From the NCBI GenBank assembly GCA_964632365.1, contig CAZWDR010000051.1, forward strand, positions 1-19,592: DNA of 19,592 bases, read 5' to 3'. This DNA is from ZC4RG30 sp964632365. Lineage in GTDB: Bacteria > Pseudomonadota > Gammaproteobacteria > Steroidobacterales > Steroidobacteraceae. The notes under the pieces were generated by a model that did not search any database, was not told the DNA's origin, and worked only from the letters and a program-made list of their open reading frames with translations. Positions 1 to 6,752 of the stretch are shown here, piece by piece (the stretch's first letter is position 1; each line of letters starts with the position of its first letter). The position numbers and the translations under genes are program-made.

Positions 1-1
1 G

Positions 2-388
2 GAAGATGACGAAGACGACGAAGACGACGAAGAGGGCGATGACGAAGAGGGTGATGACGAAGAGGACGACGACGACGACGATGACGATGACGATGAGGAC
101 GAGGATGAGGACGAGGATGAGGATGAGGACGAGGATGAGGATGAGGACGAGGCCGACGCCGACGCCGACGCCGACGAAGACTCCGACACCACATCCAGCG
201 TAACCACGCCCCCCGCCCGCTCCCCCCGCACGCCCTCGAAACCCAGGTCACGCACCCGCAGCAATCCCGACGCCGCCGCCGAAGTGGTCACGATCCCGGT
301 CCAGACCATCGCGGAGGACGCCGAGAACAAGCAGGAGGAAGAGGAAATCCGCGGCCGCGGCAAGGTCCGGCGCGGGCGCGACAACTAG
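2..388 (+). CDS. C-terminal part of an acidic repeat protein, function unknown (5' partial)
   Basis: An open frame runs from the window edge to a TAG at 386-388. It encodes about 50 nearly uninterrupted Asp/Glu residues, then four Ala-Asp pairs, then a Ser/Thr/Pro/Arg-rich linker and a short basic end (RGRGKVRRGRDN). The acidic stretch comes from GAC/GAT/GAG codons in imperfect 6-12 bp tandem units. Frame +3 is also open at 6-203 and would give a Thr/Met/Arg-rich peptide. I prefer the acidic frame because it stays open to 388 and its later part has ordinary codon use. The folded domain, if any, lies upstream of the window. Acidic tails of this kind bind cations or basic proteins in several families, but nothing here identifies the family. 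The next gene also encodes an acidic run followed by a basic tail. Confidence 0.6.
   Translation, partial: EDDEDDEDDEEGDDEEGDDEEDDDDDDDDDDEDEDEDEDEDEDEDEDEDEADADADADEDSDTTSSVTTPPARSPRTPSKPRSRTRSNPDAAAEVVTIPVQTIAEDAENKQEEEEIRGRGKVRRGRDN
7..179 (+). repeat. Low-complexity GAC/GAT/GAG tandem repeat
   Basis: Short purine-rich units (GACGAC, then GATGAGGACGAG, then GCCGAC) repeat with small changes. They encode the Asp/Glu and Ala-Asp runs of the acidic protein. Such tracts are prone to slippage, so copy number may vary between strains. Confidence 0.75.
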
Positions 389-563
389 TCGCGTCTCCCG
401 CACCGGATGGACGCCTCACGCGGCCAGTGCCTGCGCGCTGTCCGCGTGGATCACGTAGGCCATTTCCCTACACCTGCTTCGGCGACCGCCACCTTCCGGG
501 CGCAGAACGGCAGGCGGAGCATCCATCCTCCACATTGGCCCAACCACTCGGAGAACGATCGTC

Positions 564-1211
564 ATGGCATCGAACAGCAAGGGACGCGGCAAGTCGTCCA
601 GCAAGAAGTCCCCGGATCTGCAGGAGATCCTCATCACCGAACTCCAGGAGATCCACAGCGCCGAGAAGCAGCTCTCGCGCATCATCCCGCGGCTGGCGAA
701 GGCCGCCGACAACGAGACGCTGACCGAAGCGATCGAGGAGCGCCTCGAGGAAGGCGAGCAGATCCTGGCCGATGTGGAGGCCGCGCTCGAGGAGCTGGAG
801 GCCACCGCGGGCCGCAAGAAGAACGTGGCGGCCGAGGGCCTCGTCGACGACATGAAGGAACATGTGCAGGAGCTGGAGCAGGGCCCGGCACTCGACACGG
901 TGCTGATCGGTGCGCTGCAGAAGACCGAGCACTACTGCATCGCGGCCTGGGGCACGGTGAAGGCACTGGGTCAGGCGGTCGGACAGCAGGAGCTGGTCGA
1001 CGCGATGGAGCGCGCGCTCGAGGAAGGCCGCGCCTATGACGAGCGCCTGACGCAACTGGCCGAGTCGGAGATCACCCCGGAGCTGCAGTCGCAGGGCGCC
1101 GAGGAAGAGGAGACGGACTCGGAGGAGGAAGACCTCGAGGCCGCCGCCGCGGAAGCCCCGGCGCGTGGCAAGGGCCGCGGCCGCTCGCAGGGCTCGCAGC
1201 GCGCTCGCTGA
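564..1211 (+). CDS. DUF892 (YciE/YciF-like) ferritin-fold protein
   Basis: The 215-residue product matches the DUF892 family, four-helix ferritin-like proteins induced by stress whose biochemical role is unsettled. After a basic Ser/Lys-rich N-terminus (residues 1-17) comes a first helix with possible metal ligands (E26, E29, H31, E34), then E/A-rich helices, then a second likely ligand helix with E122-H123. The family core ends near residue 172. An acidic segment (EEEETDSEEED) and a basic Gly/Arg tail follow; these are extensions compared with the roughly 165-residue E. coli proteins. The ATG at 564 has GGAGAA about nine bases upstream. A role in iron or peroxide stress is inferred from the fold. 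The neighbouring acidic protein has a similar acidic-then-basic end. Confidence 0.88.
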   Translation: MASNSKGRGKSSSKKSPDLQEILITELQEIHSAEKQLSRIIPRLAKAADNETLTEAIEERLEEGEQILADVEAALEELEATAGRKKNVAAEGLVDDMKEHVQELEQGPALDTVLIGALQKTEHYCIAAWGTVKALGQAVGQQELVDAMERALEEGRAYDERLTQLAESEITPELQSQGAEEEETDSEEEDLEAAAAEAPARGKGRGRSQGSQRAR

Positions 1212-1285
1212 ATGCGAGACGTCCCGGCCCTGGGCCGGCCGCGCCCCGTCCCGACCGCTGATCTCTCCCCCGCAGCGATCGATGG

Positions 1286-2566
1286 GTGACGGGCGCGCCG
1301 GCGCCAGGGCCGGGACGGGATCTTCCGCGTCCGGCCACGGTGCCGGCGCGGATATCCTTGGCGGCCGTGACGCCGCCAGATGCCCCGCCCCGCTGCATTG
1401 CCCACCTCGACATGGACGCGTTCTTCGCGTCCGTCGAGCTGCTGCGTTACCCGCAACTGAAAGGCCTGCCCATCGTGATCGGCGGCGCGCGCCGCCGCGA
1501 GGATGACCTGCTCGCCCGCGCGCGCGAACTGCATCCACAGCGCGACTGGTCCACAGCGTCGCTCGACCAGATTCCACCCGATGTCTTCCCGCGCCTTTCC
1601 GGCTATGTGGGCCGCGGCGTGATCACGACGGCCACCTATCCGGCGCGCCAGTTCGGGGTGGGTTCGGCGATGGGCCTGATGAAGGCGGCGAAGCTGTGCC
1701 CGGACTGCCTGCTGCTGCCGGTGGACTTCGACGAGGTGCGGCGCTTCTCGCGCCTGTTCAAGCAGACCATCGCCGGCATCGCGCCAGTGATCCAGGACCG
1801 TGGCATCGACGAGGTGTACATCGACCTCACCGCGGTGCCGGGTGTCGAGGAGGAGGGCGGCCGCACGCTGGCGCTGCGCATCCAGCGCAGCATCCTCGAA
1901 GCCACCGGCCTCACCTGTTCCATCGGCGTGGCGCCCAACAAGCTGCTCGCGAAGCTCGCCAGCGAGTTCAACAAGCCCAATGGCATCAGCATCGTCACGA
2001 TGGATGACCTGCAGTCGCTGATCTGGCCACTGCCGTGCCGCAAGGTGAACGGCATCGGTCCGCGCACCGACGAGAAGCTGAAGTCCTTCGACATCCACAC
2101 GGTGGGCGATCTTGCGTCCCGTGACCGCGACTGGCTGATCGCGAACTTCGGCAACAGCTATGGCGCGTGGCTGCACGAGGTGAGCTGGGGACGCGATGAC
2201 CGGCCGGTGGTCACCGAAAGCGAGCCGGTGAGCATGAGCCGCGAGACCACGTTCGAGCGCGACCTGCATGCGGTGCGCGACCGGGCGGAACTGGGCGCGA
2301 TCTTCACCGGGCTGTGCCAGCAGGTCGCCGCGGACCTGCAGCGCAAGGGCTATGTGGGCCGGACCATCGGCGTGAAGCTGCGCTTCGACAACTTCCACAC
2401 GGTCACGCGCGACACGACGATCGCGGATTACACCGCCGATGCCATGGCGATCCGTCACGGCGCCGGGCAGGGGCTCAAGCGTGTGGATCTCACCCGCAGG
2501 ATCCGCCTGCTCGGGGTGCGGGTGGGTAAACTGGCCCGCGTTGCAGAACGGCCCCCGACCGGCTGA
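1286..2566 (+). CDS. dinB: Y-family DNA polymerase, DinB/Pol IV-like
   Basis: This is a translesion DNA polymerase. Catalytic carboxylates are visible: D42 in HLDMDAFF and D175-E176 in RGIDEVYIDL, with F47 at the steric-gate position. The SIGVAPNKLLAKLASEFNKP finger/palm motif and the helix-hairpin-helix segment (VNGIGPRTDEKL) are present, followed by a little-finger domain. At 426 residues it is longer than E. coli Pol IV (351). About 40 residues (around 68-110) are inserted between the IGG strand and the ITTATYPARQFG motif. A DinB subgroup that I recall from beta- and gammaproteobacteria has such an insert. The C-terminus shows no obvious QxxLxL clamp-binding peptide. The start is uncertain: GTG 1286 gives the full frame, while GTG 1367 would give a product starting VTPPDAPPRCIAHLD. 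The YdjM-family gene follows 15 bases downstream. Confidence 0.9.
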   Translation: MTGAPAPGPGRDLPRPATVPARISLAAVTPPDAPPRCIAHLDMDAFFASVELLRYPQLKGLPIVIGGARRREDDLLARARELHPQRDWSTASLDQIPPDVFPRLSGYVGRGVITTATYPARQFGVGSAMGLMKAAKLCPDCLLLPVDFDEVRRFSRLFKQTIAGIAPVIQDRGIDEVYIDLTAVPGVEEEGGRTLALRIQRSILEATGLTCSIGVAPNKLLAKLASEFNKPNGISIVTMDDLQSLIWPLPCRKVNGIGPRTDEKLKSFDIHTVGDLASRDRDWLIANFGNSYGAWLHEVSWGRDDRPVVTESEPVSMSRETTFERDLHAVRDRAELGAIFTGLCQQVAADLQRKGYVGRTIGVKLRFDNFHTVTRDTTIADYTADAMAIRHGAGQGLKRVDLTRRIRLLGVRVGKLARVAERPPTG

Positions 2567-2581
2567 AGGAAGGACGACTGG

Positions 2582-3661
2582 ATGGATCCGCTGGCCCACA
2601 CGCTGTTCGGCGCCGCGCTCGCCGAAGCAGGACTGAAGCGCCGCACCCGCTATGCCACCGCGACGCTGCTTATTGGCGCGAACCTGCCGGACCTCGACGC
2701 CGTCGCCACATTCTGGGGCGAAGACTTCTCGCTGTTCGCGCGCCGTGGCCACACGCACGGCATCCTCGCGATGCTGGTGCTGCCGCTGCTGCTGGCTGGC
2801 GCGATGCTGCTGTGGCATCGCTGGCGCGGCCAGGGGAGATCCTCAACGCTGCCGTTCAGGCCTGGCGTCGTGCTCGGTCTCTCATACCTCGCCGTGCTCT
2901 CGCATCCGCTGCTCGACTGGCTGAACACCTATGGCGTGCGGTTGCTGATGCCCTTCGACGGCCGCTGGTTCTACGGCGACACGCTGTTCATCGTCGAGCC
3001 ATGGTTCTGGGTGCTGGCCGCGGCAGGCGTGGTGCTCGCCCGCAGCGCCACGCGGCCTGCCATCGCCGGCTGGCTGCTGGTCGGCGCGATCACCACCGGG
3101 CTGGTGCTCAGCACGGACCTGGTGGCCGCATCCGTGAAGGTGATCTGGTGCGTCGCGCTGGCCGCGATCATCGCGCTGCGCACGCTGCGGCCGCGCTGGG
3201 CCACCAGCACGAACCTTGCGCGCACCGGGCTGCTGGGGCTGTTCCTGTACGTGGGCGCCGCCTATGCGCTGGCGCGCGTGGCGGAGTCCGCGCTGCGGGC
3301 GCGCTATCCGCAGGCGCTGCGCGTGCAGGCCAATCCGCCACCCGCAGTGCCGCTGGCGCATCGCATGGTGATCGAGGAGCCGGACCGCTATCGCATCGTC
3401 GCCGCGCAGGGCCCGGTGCACGAGGTGCCGCGCGTGCCCGCCAATGAGATCGTGCAGGCCGCGATGGCCGCGCCGTCGATCCGCGGGTTCGTCACGTGGA
3501 TGCGCTTTCCCGACTGGTCGGTGGAGGATGCCGGCGATCACTGGCGCGTGCGGTTGCGTGACCTGCGCTACCAGGGACCGGACCTGCCCGCGACGCCCGG
3601 CATCGGCGCGGCCGAGGTGTATGTGCCGAAGGCCGCGGTGCCGGGCGCCACCGCCCCGTAG
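2582..3661 (+). CDS. YdjM-family membrane-bound metal-dependent hydrolase
   Basis: The product has 359 residues. The N-terminal MDPLAHTLFG, NLPDLDA, RRGHTHG and SHPLLDWLNTYG motifs are typical of the YdjM family (PF04307, formerly DUF457), predicted integral-membrane metal-dependent hydrolases. Candidate metal ligands are H6, D37, D39, H57, H59, H108 and D112. Hydrophobic segments lie near residues 61-78, 94-110, 138-155, 160-200 and 218-235. They are followed by a soluble C-terminal domain of about 115 residues. The ATG at 2582 has a strong purine-rich site (AAGGAAGGA, 2566-2574) that overlaps the upstream stop, so it is probably co-transcribed with dinB. In E. coli both dinB and ydjM belong to the LexA regulon, but I found no CTGT-N8-ACAG box here. 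The substrate is unknown. Confidence 0.88.
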   Translation: MDPLAHTLFGAALAEAGLKRRTRYATATLLIGANLPDLDAVATFWGEDFSLFARRGHTHGILAMLVLPLLLAGAMLLWHRWRGQGRSSTLPFRPGVVLGLSYLAVLSHPLLDWLNTYGVRLLMPFDGRWFYGDTLFIVEPWFWVLAAAGVVLARSATRPAIAGWLLVGAITTGLVLSTDLVAASVKVIWCVALAAIIALRTLRPRWATSTNLARTGLLGLFLYVGAAYALARVAESALRARYPQALRVQANPPPAVPLAHRMVIEEPDRYRIVAAQGPVHEVPRVPANEIVQAAMAAPSIRGFVTWMRFPDWSVEDAGDHWRVRLRDLRYQGPDLPATPGIGAAEVYVPKAAVPGATAP

Positions 3662-3676
3662 TGCTAGGCTGCGACC

Positions 3677-4393
3677 ATGGCCACACCCAATGAAGCGGGC
3701 GGCACGCTCGCCATCCTGATCGACGCCGACAACGCCAACCCCGCCATCGTGAAGGGACTCATCGACGAGGTCGCCAAGCTGGGTCGCGCGTCGGTGCGCC
3801 GCATCTATGGCGACTGGACGGCGCCGAACCTCGCCTCGTGGAAGAAAGTGCTGCTGGAATATTCCATCCAGCCGATCCAGCAGTTCGCCTATACGCAGGG
3901 CAAGAACGCCACCGACAGCACGCTGATCATCGACGCGATGGATCTGCTCTATGCCGGCAATCTCGACGGCTTCTGCATCGTGTCCAGCGACAGCGACTTC
4001 ACGCGCCTCGCATCGCGACTGAAAGAGTCGGGCAAGCGCGTCTATGGCTTCGGCGAGAAGAAGACGCCGCGCCCGTTCGTGGCGGCCTGCGACCGCTTCA
4101 TCTACACCGAGGTATTCACGCAGGCACCGGGCCAGGCGCCGAAGCGCAAGGCCGCATCGGAGCTCGACCGCGATCGCGCATTCCTCGATCTGGTTGGCGG
4201 TGCGGTGGATGACGCGTCGGATGACACGGGCTGGGCGCATCTGGGCGGCGTCGGCAGCAACCTGACGAAGAAGGAACCGGACTTCGATTCGCGCAACTAC
4301 GGTTATTCGAAACTGAGCGACTTGCTGGAGGCGTCGAAGCACTTCGAAGTGCGGCGCCAGGAGCAGATCGTGCAGGTGCGACGCCGGCGCTGA
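3677..4393 (+). CDS. NYN-domain RNase-like protein with C-terminal OST-HTH/LOTUS domain
   Basis: The 238-residue protein starts with a NYN (PIN-like, LabA/DUF88) domain. LAILIDADNA (D16, D18), NATDSTLIIDAMD (D80, D86) and IVSSDSDFTRL (D105, D107) supply the acidic metal-binding cluster of this nuclease fold. The C-terminal part (about 165-238; FDSRNYGYSKLSDLLEASKH, then a strand-rich end) resembles the OST-HTH/LOTUS RNA-binding domain, which is often fused to bacterial NYN domains. The likely role is metal-dependent RNA cleavage or RNA binding in the cytoplasm; targets are unknown. The ATG at 3677 is 15 bases after the ydjM-like stop with no strong Shine-Dalgarno site, so coupling to the upstream gene is possible. 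A hairpin lies just after the stop (4411-4431). Confidence 0.88.
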   Translation: MATPNEAGGTLAILIDADNANPAIVKGLIDEVAKLGRASVRRIYGDWTAPNLASWKKVLLEYSIQPIQQFAYTQGKNATDSTLIIDAMDLLYAGNLDGFCIVSSDSDFTRLASRLKESGKRVYGFGEKKTPRPFVAACDRFIYTEVFTQAPGQAPKRKAASELDRDRAFLDLVGGAVDDASDDTGWAHLGGVGSNLTKKEPDFDSRNYGYSKLSDLLEASKHFEVRRQEQIVQVRRRR

Positions 4394-4410
4394 CCGGGTA
4401 ACACCTTTGC

Positions 4411-4431
4411 CGATGCGATGACGACGCATCG
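4411..4431 (+). terminator. Small hairpin after the NYN-LOTUS gene
   Basis: A perfect 7-bp stem (CGATGCG / CGCATCG) encloses a 7-base loop 18 bases after the stop codon. No T-run follows, so it may be a transcript end stabiliser or a chance palindrome rather than an intrinsic terminator. Confidence 0.3.
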
Positions 4432-4550
4432 ACAGCGCCGATCCACCCCGATCTGTCGCGTCATGCCAACGCCGGTAGGACATCCCCTACCGCATTGCAC
4501 CCCCTGCGACCAGTGCGCGCGCGACGCAAGCCCGCGCAAGCTGCACCTCC

Positions 4551-4565
4551 CTGAAATCGTTTCAG
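4551..4565. promoter_or_regulatory. Short palindrome upstream of lipoprotein gene
   Basis: CTGAAA-TCG-TTTCAG is a perfect inverted repeat ending 28 bases before the lipoprotein ATG at 4594. The position suits an operator or part of the 5' leader. I cannot assign a regulator. Confidence 0.35.
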
Positions 4566-4593
4566 TACACAGGGTTTGAAAGGAGAGGAAGCA

Positions 4594-4983
4594 ATGAAAG
4601 CGCGAATGATATTGGCCGCCATGATTTCCTGTGCCGCGCTGGCGGCATGCAGCGGAGCCGACTCACCGGATGCGAGCAGCGACACCGGCGCCTTCGGCAC
4701 GGGTGCAGCGGGCACCGGCGCCACCGGCGTGGATGGCACCACGGGCGCCGACGGCATGGGAACGACCACGTCGCCCGGCACGATGAGCCCTGGCACCACC
4801 ACCGATCCGGGCGTCACCGACATGAGCCCCGGCGCCGGCACGATGGGCACCGACTCGACCACGGGTGACACGCTGGGCAACGGCGGTGCAACCAGCACCG
4901 AGCGGAACAGCGGATCGACCAGCGGCTCTTCGAGCAGCAGCACCCAGGACAGCGGTGCGATGCAGGACCGTCCAGCCAACTGA
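4594..4983 (+). CDS. Low-complexity Gly/Thr/Ser-rich lipoprotein, function unknown
   Basis: The product has 129 residues. A short basic start, a hydrophobic stretch and the lipobox LAAC (C19) predict a signal-peptidase II lipoprotein. The mature part is almost entirely Gly, Thr, Ser, Asp, Ala and Met, with loose repeats such as GTGAAGTGATG and SPGTMSPGTTTDPG. It has no Trp, Tyr or Phe except one F in the first part, so it is probably disordered. I chose ATG 4594 over the upstream in-frame TTG 4576 because AGGAGAGG (4581-4588) is a good ribosome site for it and the signal peptide then begins correctly. A 12-bp hairpin follows the stop. Proteins of this kind may act as surface spacers, but that is inference; no family was recognised. 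Confidence 0.78.
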   Translation: MKARMILAAMISCAALAACSGADSPDASSDTGAFGTGAAGTGATGVDGTTGADGMGTTTSPGTMSPGTTTDPGVTDMSPGAGTMGTDSTTGDTLGNGGATSTERNSGSTSGSSSSSTQDSGAMQDRPAN

Positions 4984-5016
4984 CGTGCCGGCATCCGGCC
5001 CACGGAAGGAGCCGGG

Positions 5017-5047
5017 CGTGGCTTGAGGTGTGAGGCCTCAAGCCACG
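5017..5047 (+). terminator. Strong hairpin after the lipoprotein gene
   Basis: A perfect 12-bp stem (CGTGGCTTGAGG, 5017-5028, paired with 5036-5047) has a 7-base loop and begins 33 bases after the lipoprotein stop. A G-T wobble could extend it. No T-run follows, so it is either a weak terminator or a structural element in the leader of sodC, which starts 180 bases downstream. Confidence 0.55.
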
Positions 5048-5226
5048 TCGATCTCGCCCTCGAGGGCGCCATCCCACTTCATGCAAAAGACACGCGTGCG
5101 CGCGCGAACGCGCCGGCCGCTGCCCGCCGTAGGAGCCGGCTGACCGCGCAGGGACCGAAGATACATTGCTGCGCGCGCGTCCGATCGCGCACCATACGTG
5201 CTGGACGCAACGAACTGGGGATTCCT

Positions 5227-5814
5227 ATGAAGAACAAGACTCTGCTGCTGGCCGTGTGCTGTGTGGCCGCCGCAGCCTGCTCGCGCAACGATGCGCCGCG
5301 CGACCCTGCCGATGGACCGGGTGCCCCGGCCGATGCGATGACTGCCACCGGTGCCGCAGCGCCGGCCACCGCGATGGCACAGATGGAAAGCCGCTCGGGC
5401 AGCACCGCCACCGGTGAGCTGCAGTTCTCGGTGTCCAGCGGCGGCGTGTCGATCACCGGCGAGATCGGCGGACTGACGGCCGGCTCCGAGCATGGCTTCC
5501 ATGTGCATGAGGTGGGTGATTGCAGCGCCCCGGATGCTTCCAGCGCCGGCGGACATTTCAATCCCAACAACGCGCAGCATGGTCCGCCCACCGTGGCGCA
5601 GAACGAGCGGCACCTGGGTGACATGGCCAACATCGTGGCCGATGAGAACGGCCGCAGCGTGATCACCGCTGCGATTCCCGGCGCGACGCTGCGCGACGGC
5701 GGCGCCAACGATCTGGTCGGCAAGGCAGTGATCGTGCACGAGAAGCGTGATGACTACATCACGCAGCCGTCGGGCGATGCGGGTGGAAGGATCGCCTGCG
5801 GGGTGATCCGCTAG
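5227..5814 (+). CDS. sodC: Periplasmic Cu/Zn superoxide dismutase, lipoprotein form
   Basis: SodC converts superoxide to hydrogen peroxide and oxygen outside the cytoplasm. All metal ligands can be placed in the 195-residue product: copper H92, H94, H110 and H171; zinc H110, H118, H129 and D132. C99 and C191 would form the conserved disulfide. The N-terminus has a lipobox (AAAC, C18), so the enzyme should be lipid-anchored. An Ala/Pro-rich linker of about 35 residues precedes the barrel. The ATG at 5227 gives a proper signal peptide; an in-frame upstream extension to 5023 would bury it and is rejected. The ribosome site is weak (TGGGGA, 5215-5220). The hydrogen peroxide it makes could be handled by AhpC encoded at the end of this window, though the genes are far apart. 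Confidence 0.93.
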   Translation: MKNKTLLLAVCCVAAAACSRNDAPRDPADGPGAPADAMTATGAAAPATAMAQMESRSGSTATGELQFSVSSGGVSITGEIGGLTAGSEHGFHVHEVGDCSAPDASSAGGHFNPNNAQHGPPTVAQNERHLGDMANIVADENGRSVITAAIPGATLRDGGANDLVGKAVIVHEKRDDYITQPSGDAGGRIACGVIR

Positions 5815-5862
5815 TCCATTCGCGCTGCGGCCTGCGCGATGCGCGGGCCGTAGCCTCTTCGG

Positions 5863-5883
5863 GCCGCGGCATCAGTCCGCGGC
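5863..5883. terminator. Hairpin between convergent sodC and META-domain genes
   Basis: A perfect 7-bp GC stem (GCCGCGG / CCGCGGC) with a 7-base loop sits between the two converging genes, 15 bases from the end of the minus-strand gene. The location fits a two-way terminator, but there is no T-run on either strand. Confidence 0.4.
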
Positions 5884-5898
5884 GTTCCCGATCCGCGC

Positions 5899-6357
5899 CT
5901 AGTTGTAACCGCGCGGGGCGAGCACCAGCTCGCCGGATCCACCGCGCAGGCTGATGCGGTCGTCCCGCTCGCGCCGCAGTGTCGTCTCGCCCTGCAGGAT
6001 GTCGAGCACGCGGGTCTCCTGGCTCTGCCGGTCGCTGTCTGTGCAGGCGCGGCGCGTGCTCATCAGCTCGCCGATGCGCAGCGTGGATTCATCGCGGATG
6101 TACGGGCCGGAATAAGTGTTGCAGCCGGAGTTGCCGCTGATGCGGCCATCCACGCCGAACTCCACAGTCAGCGCGTCATCGCTGCGCGCCGGGCTCTTGC
6201 CGTCGATCGAGACCACCGTCCAGTGGCTGCCGGCCAGGTCCGCGACGGGGCCGCGCGTGCCGGAGCTGGTCGCGCATCCGGCAAGCAGCGCAATGCAAAG
6301 AGGGAACAGAGCGAACCTGAAGCTGTGTCGCACGAAACGATCGGGGTAGTTTCGCAT
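5899..6357 (-). CDS. META-domain (HslJ-like) lipoprotein
   Basis: Read on the minus strand, the 152-residue product has a basic start, a hydrophobic segment and lipobox LAGC (C28), then a META domain. LAGSHWTVVSIDG, VEFGVDGRISGNSGCNTYSG and the later STRRAC motif are hallmarks of this family (PF03724), which includes the heat-inducible HslJ of E. coli. The role of the domain is not settled; HslJ is linked to novobiocin resistance and envelope stress. The start at 6357 is chosen because CGGAGC lies seven bases upstream and the signal peptide begins there; the frame is open further upstream to 6612 but codes nothing sensible. It is convergent with sodC and divergent from the DUF1592 operon. Confidence 0.87.
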   Translation of the reverse strand: MRNYPDRFVRHSFRFALFPLCIALLAGCATSSGTRGPVADLAGSHWTVVSIDGKSPARSDDALTVEFGVDGRISGNSGCNTYSGPYIRDESTLRIGELMSTRRACTDSDRQSQETRVLDILQGETTLRRERDDRISLRGGSGELVLAPRGYN

Positions 6358-6752
6358 TGTCAGCTCCGTGCTCGTTCTGTTCCCTCGAGTCCCGACTATA
6401 GGCAGAACGTCCGGACCACTTCTCCGCGCCCGCCCATCGGACGATTCCCACAGTTTCAGCGTCGGAGGGCGCCTACAAGGTTGCCTCCGCAAACGCGGCT
6501 GCCGTCTGCAGTGTTCCTCCGCATCCTCCCCGGTCCCCCGCAAGGGATGTCGGGTTGCCGTCGCGGCCAGATGGGCGCGCTGGCGAAACTGGTACTGGCA
6601 GCACCACCACAACCAATGCTCAATGGGTGATCGATGATGAATTCCAGGGCGTTTTGCGTTGTCCTATTCCCCAGCATGCTGCGGTGCGCAGGGCGCAGAA
6701 TCCGGGTCGGCCGCAGAGCCGGCGAACCGACATACGGGGTAAGGCAATCAGG
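6358..6752. other. 395-bp divergent intergenic region
   Basis: It lies between the minus-strand META gene and the plus-strand DUF1592 operon and must hold promoters for both. Apart from the tentative minus-strand -10 I see no clear promoter, operator or RNA structure. Open frames here look like random GC-rich frames without ribosome sites. Confidence 0.5.
6395..6400 (-). promoter_or_regulatory. Possible -10 element for the META-domain gene
   Basis: On the minus strand TATAGT (five of six consensus bases) lies 37 bases upstream of the start codon, giving a leader of about 30 bases. No good -35 hexamer is visible, so this is tentative. Confidence 0.3.

Noticed and set aside
6..203. Thr/Met/Arg-rich 65-residue frame
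   Set aside because: A frame shift of the acidic repeat; stops early, while the acidic frame continues to 388.
1224..1238. GC palindrome CCGGCCC-T-GGGCCGG after the DUF892 gene
   Set aside because: The loop would be too short unless inner pairs open, and there is no T-run; not convincing as a terminator.
1034..4483. Long minus-strand frames (594 and 533 codons)
   Set aside because: Antisense to dinB, the ydjM-like gene and the NYN gene; no motifs, low-information composition.
5023..5226. N-terminal extension of sodC
   Set aside because: It would place the signal peptide inside the protein and covers the 12-bp hairpin region.
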